The position numbers and the translations under genes were made by a program. Under the pieces are notes generated by a model. It ran no database searches. It saw nothing but the letters and a program-made list of their open reading frames with translations, and was not told where the DNA came from. From Halichondria panicea (Eukaryota; Porifera; Demospongiae; Suberitida; Halichondriidae), in contig NC_087385.1 of the NCBI RefSeq assembly GCF_963675165.1, forward strand, positions 3,534,501-3,598,500: a stretch of 64,000 bases of DNA. The letters are read 5' to 3'. This document shows positions 1 to 16,991 of the stretch, piece after piece. Every line of letters begins with the position of its first letter. The stretch's first letter is position 1.

Positions 1-192
1 TACTATGTCACTATGCCTGATACAGTCTGTAGTTTAGTCATGCTTTAGCATGCCGACTTTACAACAGAGCTTCACATTTTTAACATGTAGCAATTAACAT
101 GCTTCTTATGAATACCGATAACACTTAGGACTAATAATTAGCTCAGTCAAATTAGCTCAGTCATGGTGATCACTGATTTCTTATTTCCACAG
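1..192. other. Left-edge non-coding stretch, probably intron
   Basis: I see no convincing exon here. A pyrimidine-rich tract ending in CAG at 192 is a good splice acceptor for the first visible exon of the lipase-GTPase gene. The catalytic-domain start of that gene must lie left of the window, so this stretch is most simply the end of an intron. Confidence 0.5.
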
Positions 193-3100
193 TATGTACT
201 AGGAGATGAATTTCGATTAATCTTTGCAGGGTTCTCTTTTGGTGGTCTGTTGGCTTCGTCCATCACAGCAAAAGTGTGGCAGTCTCCCTCTTTAGGATGG
301 AAGCACATGCAGGAGTCTCTAGTTTGTATTTCATTTGCTCAACCTCACCTACCTGTTCCTGAGTTAGACATCATTGCACAGGAATCCCCATTGATAGCAC
401 GTTCCATGCATCTGATATACTACGAGCAGGACAAGATTCCTCTTGTCATCTCATTGTTTGATCAAAAATGCAGTGCTTTCCTGGTGGAAACACGCACAAG
501 TGAGCCAGGCCTTAAGTTGTTACTGCACAAAGAGCCAGGCACAGTGAGTTGTAAAAGTACACCACATGATTTAAAGATGTCAATGTTATTTACTAAGGCT
601 TTTGAAGACCCACTGACCCAGAAGCTTATAAGGCAGCTTGGAACTCTAATGAACACTGTGAGTTTAATATTATCGCTTACATGCATGTAAATTGTACGGA
701 GTGAAGTCCTGTTTATGTTATTGATTAATTTACATTGGTGCATGCTACCAGTTTTAATGATAGTGCAACATTCTTTTCATTTCTTCTTTACAATGTGTGA
801 AGCGCCAGGAAATCAAGAGATCGCTATCTGAAGAACTGGAGAAGTCTCTGACTGTAATCTCTCCCATGGCTACTCAGATGCGTAATGCCGATTCAAACCA
901 CTTCACCCACTACTCATTGTGCACGGATCGCACCGAGAGGGGTCTTACTTTTAATAAGATTTCTAAGCAGGAGGTTCGCACTTGTTTCACTGTCGAAGAT
1001 GTTGATGCCCTCCTCCGTAATCATAGCAAGGTACAAGTACGGTATATGTATTAAACTTGCCAACTGAACGTATCTTAAGTGACAAACAGTTACATTTACT
1101 GGTCAAGTAAAGCAATGTTATTGTACAAGTGCATGGTTGACTCAAAAATATTCCACGTGCACAGCACTCCATGATGGTGTACGCTGACAAGCTGGCCAGA
1201 GGTTATTTGAACAAGTCATCTGATTACACTATTCCAGACAACCATATCATACCCAAGTCTGTCCGTAAACTGCAGCCTGTTCTCACTGAAGTGCAAGTAG
1301 CCGAGTGCTCTTCAAATTTGTGTCTCACCTTATTTGGAGACAACCTCTGGTTCTGCAAAATGTTTGAGATTGAGGGAATTGAGTTCCCAGTTTTAGTGTC
1401 TGCTAACTCTCAATCTAGCATTCAATCCAGTCTCTCCGATATGGACAGTAGTGTGTTGGGTGATATCTCTAATGGAGATCCTTTAAGCGTCACTCTCCAT
1501 TCTCATTTTGGGGAGCCTCTGGTTGTTCAATCAATTCTACACAAAAAGGTGCTTTAAAATTGTCAACAGAGCGTTTGCGTCGTGTTTAAGCATAATTGTT
1601 TATTAGAAAGTACAGTATCCACAAGCTTTCTCAGAAGGCTTTCTAAAACAGAACATTTAGTGGTCATAATAATTATTATGTCAATCCAGTTCCATTCATT
1701 TAATTTGCAGGAATATGCTAAAACAGCCAGACAGCGTCATGTTGAAGCACTCAAGCCATCAGAGCTAATTGAGTTGACATATCTCAGTGCGTTACTAGAA
1801 CGGCAACCACACGGACATTTTGCTGATACAACTTCTTTTAAGGCCACGACTATTCGGAAATTTATTGACAATGCACAAAAGTCTGTCCCTTTAGAGAGCA
1901 TAGGTATGTGTTGTACATCCGAAAACAATGTGGTATCTGAAACATGTGCTAAAGTAATTTTAACGCACGCTGACAACCTACCATTCTCGTTGCCTCTCTG
2001 TGAATTGGCTGAACGCACTCTCTCAAGAGTTCGTGTAAGCGATGGAGGGTCTAATTCCCCAGATGGAACAGTTGAGATGATTAGTGCATTGACTGAAAAT
2101 ACGTGCTATACTAGTATTGACTTTCTGTACCCACAATGTTTTCCGACATCTCCTTACGCAGAGCTGGTGAGAGTTAGAAGTGAACTCGAGTCTCGAGTAA
2201 AAAATGACCCTGCCCATCCTGATGACGCAACGTTTGATGATGTATCCACCGTTTTGTCAGATATCAAAGATCTTAGGCATTCAACATTAGCTATCTCTGT
2301 GACCCTTCTTGGAAAGTACTTTGAGTGTCAAAAGATCTTAGTTCAGCATGGAGCCTTACTGAAGCTACATGATCTTACAGCTGATAGAAGGACTGAGTTG
2401 CTTCAGAAAGGAGATGTAGAATCCAACCAGATGGAGTCGAGTTTGATCACACCACTCAAAGATCAACCATATGCTGCTGAGATTGGCTACTCATTTTTGC
2501 TCGAAAGTCGACTTGCAAAGCTTTGTAAAGAGCTGAGAATCACTCAAAACTACCCGCTTGACACTCTGATACAAAGCTGGAAAAATAAGTTCAAAGGCTA
2601 CCCATTATCACTTATCGTTGAGTCTAGCATCCCAGTAGTTGCTCGCTGGTTGAAATGGTGCTTGATGGTCAACAATTTGAGAACGGAGGTGTGTAAAAAG
2701 TTTCCTCCTGCAATTGGGGTGGTTGGCCTTATCAACTCCGGTAAAACAAAGCTTGTTCACTCCCTTTTTGGAATACAGGTGAGTGAAGCCTATTTTTCAT
2801 TCACCTTGCAAGTTTCATTATGTATACACACAACTTCCACTAGGTATCATCCGGAACTAACGAAAACACACGGACCACTATTCCCTTTGTGTACAACTTA
2901 AATGATACCGTTGGCAATGTGGACATTGTGGACTTTCCTGGTGTTAATGATGTTGACAAGAGCGTTTTCGATGTGGGAAATTTAATTCTTACACTAGCCC
3001 AAGTCATAATTTTTGTTGTGGATTACAGGTATAATATAATTATGTTCCGTCATATGAATGTTATACTGTAATACCTCTAATTAAGGTGACCCTCCAAATA

Positions 3101-4978
3101 TGCAACAGCTTAGGCAATTTTCTAACCTCTAAAAGTAGCAACAGCTGCGTTGACAATTAATGTCGTGTCCTAAATGGAGGTAAATGTAGCCACACCCTAG
3201 CCTCGATTCTAGCCACTGGAAAATACACGTTTTTAAGCGGCTAGAAATCGAGGCAAGTAGACTGAGTAGAGCCAATTAGATGCGACCCTCTAAATATGCG
3301 ACACCAGGTCTTCTCGGAGGAGGTCCAACAACCGTGCGCCTAACATTAATGTTTGCTGAATCAGCATTTTGCCTTTAGAGGTAGGTGTTTGCACTCCTCT
3401 TAGACTTAGTCCTCTGTCTCGTATTATGCTAGGTCTATTTCTATAATAGTAGCTCTAACTCTCTCAACAACATCTGTAAAGGCCAATTATATTAAACGAT
3501 GATTCAGCAAAAATTAATGCTAGGTGCATGCACAGTTGTCTGTCTTCAACCGAATTTTTCAAATCTCCAAAAGAAGCGACCTCTGGCTTCGTGATTATTA
3601 AAAAAGTATTGCCTTAATTAGTTAGAGGGGGCTGGCTCGATCATAATTTGTGATACTTTTTTTTGTATTGTAGAGCATAATACAAAAATTAAAAAACTAC
3701 ACTGTAAACGTCACTATCCTGAGCTGTACGAATACAGTAGACTCTCGCTATTCTGGCTCTCTGGAAGTACGGCCACCTCTCGATATACCGGTCATTTGGT
3801 TTGGCACGGATTGCTAGCTATAGTGCACAAAACTCACCCTGAAGTACGACCACTCACTATTCCGTATACTGGCCAGTGCTGGCTGTCCCAAACTAGGTAA
3901 TTTTGTACGTTATTACAGCCGAATATGATCTTTTGGGTGTGGTTTGGCAGATAAAATTGTTAATAGAGAGCAAAATGATTCATTATCCTTCATTATCCTC
4001 GAGATAAGAACCGCAAAATTAGTCATTAGGTTCGAGGCAAGGTCGTTTTGCTGTGGCTATTTCCTGAAATACAGCCACCTCGCTATTCCAGCCAAGCTGC
4101 ACTGTCCCAAGGGTGACCGGATTAACGAGAATCTACTGTATTTACGAAATACTTAAATAGGCAGTTCATACGAAAATGTTCACTAACGAAAATTACCCAC
4201 TATATACGGTAAATGTACATGTAGCATTTCATTTGCTTTTAAAGCAGATCAGTTTCTGTAATCAATACTATTTCTTCGAGTTAGCAAAATAGGACACATA
4301 TTACTTACTTGTCCACACTTAATAGTACCTGTACTGTATATAGGGACGTAGCATCAGAAGCATCAAAATCTTGGCTGGATACACTCAGGTTGAAGGATGT
4401 GCCAATGCTTGTCTGCCTCACTTATGCTGACAAGTTCTATGCTGAGCAAATGGGCAACGATGGTGAACACCCTGAAGAGTCAAAAATTAAACTAGCCTTG
4501 CAGAGACAGTTAAAGGTAATTTAGTCTCCATCCATTTGCTTTGCTATGACAGGTATGTGGAGTGTTTGGATATTGGTATTATATTTATGAAGATGAAGTG
4601 CCTTGTTTGGTTACAGGGATATGATTGTTTACCTTAACTAGTATGCAGAAATGATTTTGTTATTTCCAGGACTGTATTATGCAGCATGAAAATTGTGTAG
4701 ATCTGAGTGTACTTTAGGAATCCCATTTACACTTGCAGACCATCAGGTACAGAGTAAAAATACCTGGATGTCTGGATGTCAAATTCTGCACCTTTAGCCA
4801 AGACAAAGATTCTATTTTCAACAATGAAAAGGAACGTGAAAGGCTGCGTGATGTTGGTATCAGTACGCCAAAAGATGTAGGGCACTGGATAGCACGAACA
4901 TTTGAACACCGGCTGGAAAACAAGACCCTTGCATTAAACATTAGGACCTATTTAGATCAACATAAAGGACTTTTTTAG
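193..4978 (+). CDS. Lipase (class 3-like) and P-loop GTPase fusion protein, 5'-truncated
   Basis: Exons: 193-657, 809-1030, 1165-1548, 1711-2778, 2844-3028, 4344-4515, 4739-4978, giving 911 residues and a TAG stop. The first four junctions and the last are phase 0. Near the start, GFSFG (Ser at residue 15) fits the GxSxG nucleophile elbow of alpha/beta hydrolases. A downstream YYEQDKIPL stretch resembles the class-3 lipase segment carrying the catalytic Asp. From about residue 690 a GTPase domain follows: P-loop GLINSGKT (696-703), G3 motif DFPG (743-746), and a TYADK motif where [N/T]KxD is expected, so the usual Lys of G4 is Tyr. The roughly 450 residues between match no domain I recognise. 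The upstream part of the hydrolase is outside the window. The 1.3-kb fifth intron is full of nested repeats. Substrate, localisation and role are unknown. The two domain calls are motif-based; the fusion is seen directly as a continuous spliced frame. Confidence 0.75.
3064..3620. mobile_element. Palindromic MITE-like repeat, family A, interrupted copy
   Basis: This copy begins TACTGTAATACC and resembles the copies at 11005-11338, 13984-14315 and 61391-61721. Shared internal blocks include GACCCTCCAAATATG and GCGACCTCTGGCTT. It lies in the fifth intron of the lipase-GTPase gene and is interrupted by a second inverted repeat at about 3335-3537. There is no coding capacity. Confidence 0.7.
3335..3537. 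mobile_element. Inverted-repeat element nested inside family A copy
   Basis: The arms at about 3335-3364 and 3500-3535 are imperfect reverse complements built around CATTAATNTTTGCTGAATCA. The insert splits family-A sequence that is contiguous in other copies. No open reading frame of note. Confidence 0.6.
3640..4211. mobile_element. Family B MITE-like repeat, split by a nested insertion
   Basis: Left and right parts match the intact copies at 7577-7748 and 10274-10436: a shared CGTCACTATCCTGAGCTGTA core and an end reading AATTACCC...TATACGGTA. The match is broken at 3733 and resumes after 4140. Confidence 0.6.
3733..4140. mobile_element. Family E inverted-repeat element nested in family B copy
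   Basis: It begins TACAGTAGACTCTCGCTATT and ends with a near reverse complement (AACGAGAATCTACTGTA). The interior contains repeated GGCCAC/CTCGCTATTC blocks. It is non-coding and interrupts the family-B repeat. Confidence 0.65.
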
Positions 4979-5049
4979 AACTGTTCTCTAGAGTATAATT
5001 TTATACTAAAACCAAGTCAAATGCATAAAAATTAATTATTGTTGTATTT

Positions 5050-8000
5050 ATGAGACGATTCATACCCAGATTAGTCTTCAACCTTGCTATCATGGCTATG
5101 GTGCTGTGCTTTGATGTTACAGGACAACCCATCACTTGCAAGAGCAAAGCGGCGTTACAGGTCTTCAACAAGGGAATAACAGAGTATGTGTTTCTCAGAG
5201 ACCCTTTCTACCATCTGTTTGAAGAAGCTCTTCGCCTTGAGGATAATGAACTCGTCATTGTCCATTCTCTACTGGTACGGATAATAACCCGTTAATCCCA
5301 CTATCTCCCCATGCACTCTACCCCAATTATCTTTCCCCCTCTCCCTAATAATTATGTTGACCTGATACATACATGTACGTCCATGTGATAATTAGAATCT
5401 ACTATCGTGCCAGGCTAATACGGTTATTCTATAATTTCCATACCTTTTCATTTTCCAGATCATACTTCATCTGATAAACTTGAAGCCCCCTGACACACCT
5501 GCTGGTGAGATAGTGTTTCATACTGTAGCCTGTATATAATTATATAGGATCTACTGTTATACAAATGGTCTCAGTTAAAATTGTCCATACAGTGTAGTTC
5601 CAGCTTTTGGATAGATCTAGTTTTGCATTAAATTGGATACCTCTTTGCACACGACAGTATCACCTCACCTTGATGCTGTGAATGCTGCTACCAATAGTGA
5701 AAGACTTTGCGAGAGGGAGAGGGCGTACATGAGGTCTGCTATTGGCCTTGCCTCTGGAGACCCTGATAAAGCTACTGAGGAGCTTTGTCGTATGCTCCTA
5801 ACCCATCCCAGAGGTAAATGTATGGCATTCTATAGCATGTAAAAGGAAGCTACATGCCTCCAACACCTTCTCTTTGGAAGTATACGTTCAACTTTCTTGG
5901 GTCGATAAGGCTGGTATCTGTTAGTACAGCTCTGATATGAATGTTGACAATTTGGTTATCTGCATCTATTCAGATATTCTGGCCCTTCGTTTGGCTGCGG
6001 ACATCTTTGGAGCATTTGGAGAGCATCGGAAGAGTCGAGATGCGTGTGCAAGAGCCATGCCTTTCTGGACTGAGGACATGCCTCTCTACCCTGGCCTTCT
6101 GGCAAAGTGAGAACCTGTATAACGTAGGGGTAAATTTATGCTGTACATGTAAATCCAGCAAAAGTATATGTATAATACTTGGCTCTTTTATGAGTATCTA
6201 CATTGTATATCTAAAGTTCAGAAATGCATTGGCACATGAACAGGTTCATTTATGGTAGTGATCGTACATAAACCAAGTGTCTGCAGCTCTTGACGATACT
6301 ACTCTGCAGCACACTCTAGTAACATTTGTATTGTGACAGGTTGTTTGTCGTTTGTTTGATGTCGTTCGAGTTTTTCGAACTTCTTCGAACTACACCACTG
6401 CATGCTTTACATGTGTTCCATGAGGTTTGACTCTTTTAAACTTCTTCGAGTTACACCACAGCATATATAAGTGACATGGATTCTATAATGTTCTCGTTTA
6501 TCTGTGCGTACATTATAAAGTTGTTGTTTCTATTTCACACGGTCTGCTACTTTAGCTACGGGTTTGCACTAGAAGAGAGCAAGGAGCGAGAGAGAGGAGC
6601 AGAACTGTGCAGAAAGGCACTCTCAATGGAACAAAGATTGCCCTTCGCTACCCATGGCCTAGGTATGTGAGTAACAGGCATTCATTTGCTATCTGAAACC
6701 AATAGTGTTACCCACATAATTATGAAAACAATATTGTCATTTACATAGTTCATGTTTACGAGGAGCTATGTGATCCGAGAGAGGGTGTTGAGTTCCTTGT
6801 TCGGACACGATCTGATTGGTCAGGACAATTTGCAGGACATATCACATGGCATCTTATACTCTACTATCTTGGTACAATTATATTTCACATCTATAATGTA
6901 TTATATTATAGATTCAAGCACATGCCTATAGACTCTTACAAAGGTGTATGACTAAATACCCGGTAATCGCCATGCACACACATAAAATTAGTTGTAGAAC
7001 CTTAATTGTGTTTTCCACCAGATCTTGGTGACTTAGAGAGTGTGTTCCGAGAATATGATGCTGTGTTGCAAGTCAAAGCAGTCAAGGAGAATGTCAAAGG
7101 TCTGCTTGATGCCTCGTCATTACTTTGGCGTCTGGAGATGTCGGGTGTAGCTGTTGGAGAAAAGAGATGGGAGACAGTGACTGAAGGGATGAAACATCAC
7201 ATCCAAAATCACAGATCACCATGGTGCATTCATGTATTTACTACAGCCTCACTTTTTATCTACATGCAGAATGTCTATAATTATGTGCTTCAAATTTATG
7301 ACATGCATAATTGTGTACATGCAGGTTCTGTGCTCACATTATGTTCAGCTTAGCTCGAGGTAAGGTGACAGAGTCAGCCGCCAGACTGTCCCTTGCTCAT
7401 GAGATGATCAGGGTAAAGTCCTCACCGTGCACAGCTATACAATGTCATGTATCTGCTCCTGGTGTAGAGCTTTACTGTATTATTTTACTTACAAAATTAA
7501 TTGTGAGTAAATCAGTGTTTCGAATTCGACATGCAGCATAAATATAAATACATCAATAATTATTGAATGTAGATCTATAGCGGGTTATTTTTGTATGATG
7601 TAAATTTTCGTTTCGTAGAGCATCATCCGAAAATTAAAACTGCGAAATTATTCTACCGTAAATAGATTCAACGTCACTATTATTCTCCTGAGCTGTTTAA
7701 TTGGGTATAGTTCATACGAAAATGTGCACCAACGAAATTACCCGCTTAAATTTTGGCTTTAGCAATTTCTTGTATCACTCACAGTCCATGGAAAATTACT
7801 CTTCATCAGAAATTGGTGGAATACCAAACCAACAAGTTACCGAACGAGTAAGTAGAGTAGTTGTCATTCGTACGTTAATTGTTGGTGTGTGCAGCTTGGT
7901 GTACCAGTTTGTACAGCTCTACTAGCATATGGAGAAGAGAAGTACGAGGAGGTACCAGTTACAAAGGGTCTGATCCTCATAACCCATCTCCATTATTATA

Positions 8001-8384
8001 TATAGGTGCTACAAATCATGCTGCCACTGAGGCACGAGTTTATACGGTTTGGTGGTAGCTGGTCCCAGAGACAGGTGTTCAATGTCACTATGATTCAGGC
8101 AGCTGTTAAAGCTAACAATGGGGCAGTTGCTACTGGACTAGTTGCTGAAATGATGGTATATATACCACTGTATACTTACAGTAAAGCTGTACGTTTATTT
8201 AATATACTACTTTGGGTTGGTGAGGGCTAGCTATTATATGACTGCGTGTACATGATATTATTATTGAATGCACGTCACATTAATTCTCTTTTAGGGTCAC
8301 AAGCCATGCAATCCCAAATATCAGGAATTGCTAAAACAATTGAAGAAGCAAATCACAAGCATAAACTTGCATGCAGATTTATAG
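5050..8384 (+). CDS. TTC38: Tetratricopeptide repeat protein 38
   Basis: Exons: 5050-5274, 5459-5504, 5658-5813, 5974-6106, 6556-6662, 6749-6871, 7022-7223, 7325-7412, 7785-7847, 7895-7951, 8006-8155, 8295-8384, giving 479 residues (human TTC38 is about 469). The alignment I recall to TTC38 runs the whole length. Landmarks include MPFWTEDMPLYPGLLAK, ITWHLILYYL, LLWRLEMSGVAVG, LGVPVCTALLAYG and the C-terminal PLRHEFIRFGGSWSQRQVF block. The N-terminus is the weak point: the 5050 ATG gives an unexpectedly hydrophobic first 25 residues, a second in-frame ATG lies at 5092, and conserved sequence begins at about 5124 after a TTACAG that could be a splice acceptor. The molecular function of TTC38 is poorly defined; the TPR fold suggests protein binding. 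The stop of the upstream gene is only 71 bp away. Confidence 0.9.
7577..7748. repeat. Family B MITE-like repeat in TTC38 intron
   Basis: It begins AGCGGGTTATTTTTG, contains the GATTCAACGTCACTAT core and ends CAACGAAATTACCCGCTTA. It is an imperfect palindrome similar to 10274-10436 and lies just upstream of the exon at 7785. Confidence 0.65.
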
Positions 8385-8736
8385 CTAGTGTATTTTCTTC
8401 TTCATTCTGTATAGATTATTATACAGTATTTGCTGTACGTGCATGTTGTTGTATACGCCTTTGTCAAGTTCTGTGCAGTGTTGGTGTTGCCATTAGCCTT
8501 TGGCTGTACATGTTGTATGTATACGGTCTGGAACCTACGACCCAAAGTTGACATACCGGTACTGCATGTATACCAATGACAATTAACTATTTGTACGATC
8601 ACAACTGGCTAGCCCTATATAACCCTAATCTGGTCCCCTCAGCAAAATTAAATGTTTGCATAATTATTCATGATTTAATTCTTCACAGTGCCGCGTTACA
8701 TAATTATACCTAATTAACCAACACGGCAATTGTGTC
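8385..8736. other. Convergent spacer between TTC38 and PSMC6
   Basis: These 352 bp separate two stop codons in tail-to-tail orientation, so both 3' UTRs must fit or overlap here. I see no canonical AATAAA in TTC38 sense close to its stop and no conserved coding frame. Confidence 0.6.
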
Positions 8737-14550
<5,814 letters not shown>

Positions 14551-14836
14551 GGTACCAACTTTCCCAGCCTAGAAGAGATCCACGTCCACAAAGGTTAGTA
14601 TAGTAGTAGAGATATATAGAGCTAAGTCAGGCTGCTAGCTTCCTTTTAATGGCGGTGTCTTCCCTCTAGAGTTCTTTAATAGAGGCAAGAACAACACTTT
14701 TTTCTGTTTGTTGCTTTTCCAATTTGTTGGACTCATGTGCTCTCCATGTGACATTAACTTAGTTAGGAAAAGATCACCAAGCTAACAGCTGACAACCACA
14801 CTCAATTAACATAGCAATCATCAGCTAGCTAGCTAG

Positions 14837-16247
14837 CTAACTAGCAGTTTGTTCTTCTTGTGTAGGTGTAGGTGGTTGCTTTACTGTATCTTCCTCTGTT
14901 TCATTAGTGTCCTCGACTGTGACTGTCTCTTTGGTCTCTGCTGGGGCCTCAGAACTGGAACAACAAAACATAACCAACGATATTAAACAGTTAATTATAC
15001 CACACTTACAATGTATGTCACCACTTATTGATCATTGGTCAACAGCTATAGATAACAGCCACTGGGCATGCCCAGATTTCAAGGTGTTTTTTATTTGTAC
15101 AGAAAGTAAGCAAACAGAAACGGAGCCATGCTTGATGGTACTAAGACTTAAAGTGACAGTAGAGTCACGGAAGCTGCTCTACAGCAAGATGGCTAAGCCT
15201 CCATCGGTCCATAAATGTGGTTTAGATACATTTTTGCCAAAAAGAGCTACGTCGAATGCACAACGCTTGGACCAAAAATTGATTGAGAATCTGTAGGAGT
15301 CACGTGTAGCTCTTTGACGGCTGAAAAATCTGCTTTTTTCAGTATGCATTGTGCACTGTTAGGGGGAAGTCAATTACTCAGAGACCTTGGTTCCAAAGGC
15401 AGGCCGGATAACTGCATGCCTTAGGCTTGATCCACCTATATACTTAATTGATAAATAACGGTGAACATTCTTGCCAGTGAAAATTTAGTACACATGGGTG
15501 TCTATGCCTGTGTCCATGTTAACAGCGTATGCGCATCCCATTTTCAGAGACATTTACCAAACAGGATAATCGAGATTTTACATATAATTTATAGTGCTAC
15601 GGTCACATAGTAAAGTCAGTATCACACCTACGAGAAGGATATGCACCCCGTATATTCTCTGCTATACCCCTCGACTATGCCATGGAGTAACCATGGTAGC
15701 GGAGGATATATGGGTGCATGCGCGCATATCCTCGGCCTCCTCGTAGGTGTAGTGTATCCTATACTTATTGATCAAACAGGCTGCACTGAGAGCCATTGCT
15801 TAAATACCTAGACGGTTCATCTGCCTCCTCCTCAATAACATCCAGTGTGGAAGGAGGCTTTTCAATCTCAGCTGGTATTAATTGCACAACATCTTGCCCC
15901 TCGGCCTCATGCTCACCACTGCCTTGTGCATCATGCTCATCAATCATGGGCTTTTGAGGGGACTCTTCAGTGAGATTTATGACTGCAGGTGATGAGGTTT
16001 TATTGGCTTCGGCTTTCTCAACTTCCTGTTTAATTAAACAAAATCATTTTAAGGTAGATCTAGTATACACGTACGTACACCCTCAGAGAGAGTTCTCACA
16101 GACCTCCCTATAGACAATATTCTGCTTCTGTTTGAGCAGCCAGAGGCCAAGATATTCAATCGGATCAGAGGGTCGTTTAGACGCTACCTCCGCCAGACCC
16201 TCGGCTAAGCAGCTACCCACAGTTGCCTTCAAGTAGTCAGCTTCCAT
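14837..16247 (-). CDS. Dpy-30-motif protein (DYDC-like)
   Basis: Exons in transcript order: 16247-16104, 16025-15808, 14954-14837, giving 159 residues. The N-terminus carries a Dpy-30 motif at about residues 5-45: leucine-rich, with the diagnostic GLAEVASKRPSDPIEYLGLW. Dpy-30 motifs form a two-helix dimer that docks on amphipathic helices in MLL/COMPASS complexes and in ciliary radial-spoke or adenylate-kinase proteins. After residue 48 the chain is acidic and Glu/Thr/Pro-rich with no further domain. The length, and a motif at the extreme N-terminus rather than the C-terminus, fit DYDC1/2-type proteins better than DPY30 itself, but an exact orthologue is not assured. The first donor (GTCTGT) is weak. 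Its start lies 744 bp from the divergently transcribed zinc-finger gene. Confidence 0.7.
15376..15600. repeat. Family C MITE-like repeat, degraded copy, in Dpy-30-gene intron
   Basis: Blocks GGTTCCAAAGGCAGGCCGGA and CAGGATAATCGAGATTTTACA match the better copies at 24280-24581 and 28654-28932. The interior is diverged. Confidence 0.55.
15624..15750. repeat. Imperfect palindrome in Dpy-30-gene intron
   Basis: It begins ACACCTACGAGAAGGATATG and ends CTCGGCCTCCTCGTAGGTGT; the arms are imperfect reverse complements around a CCATGG-containing centre. Probably a small foldback element; no coding potential. Confidence 0.65.
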
Positions 16248-16991
16248 GATTAATGCTTCTGATTGTCATGGGAACTGCTGGACAAATAACATCGCTGGGT
16301 CAGGGTTCAACCCTGCCCTCCTATGGCATACAACGGTAAAGATCGTTAGTCTTTTAAGTGATCACATGATCCTGCTGTGTAGACTCGCCTGCAAATCAAC
16401 TCCAGAGCTAGAGCTAGAACCAGCTCTGTCTTTGCCTTAACTATATTATTTACTGCTACCGGTACTTCAGCTAAAAATCGATCAGAATTTCCTTACTATA
16501 AATCTGGATCACATCACACCAACATTAACAATCGATCATCAATCATTTGCGCTGAGTGAGTTTTATACTTTAGTTATCATTTAAAATATTTAAAATTACA
16601 CAGTCTGCTTTATTATTACATAATTTACATTACGCACATATGCACACACATACCCATGTACTACAACACGTCACTTCACTGCCTATTGTCTACCATATAA
16701 AAACTGCCTCGTCTTGGACTCGATTGAAAAATATTCTCTCTTGTGAGACACTATTACTTCAGTATTACAGCCAGTCTCACATTAAATAAAACACCCTATA
16801 TAGGTGTAAACAGCTGAGTCGGCACTTATAACTTTCTTATGAGCGCTGTGCTTTATCCTGGCTCATAATATTGTTTTTCAAGAGGGAGAAGCAAAAGAAA
16901 GTTCTAACTCGAGAAGTGGGTGAATAACTATTCCATTACACCTCGTGATTGATTAAAGTACATCATCAAAAGTGTTCCATCGATTAAGAAA
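16248..16991. promoter_or_regulatory. Divergent spacer, probable bidirectional promoter region
   Basis: These 744 bp separate the start codons of the Dpy-30-motif gene (leftward) and the zinc-finger gene (rightward). Both promoters and 5' UTRs must lie here. I see no reliable core element and no conserved open frame; part of the sequence is AT-rich. The promoter assignment follows from gene arrangement only. Confidence 0.45.

Noticed and set aside
5050-5123. Signal peptide on TTC38
   Set aside because: The first 25 residues look hydrophobic, but TTC38 is not known as a secreted protein and the segment may be an intron end; not supported.
14907-15296. 129-codon frame on the plus strand
   Set aside because: It is antisense to the last exon and intron of the Dpy-30-motif gene, with no recognisable protein features.
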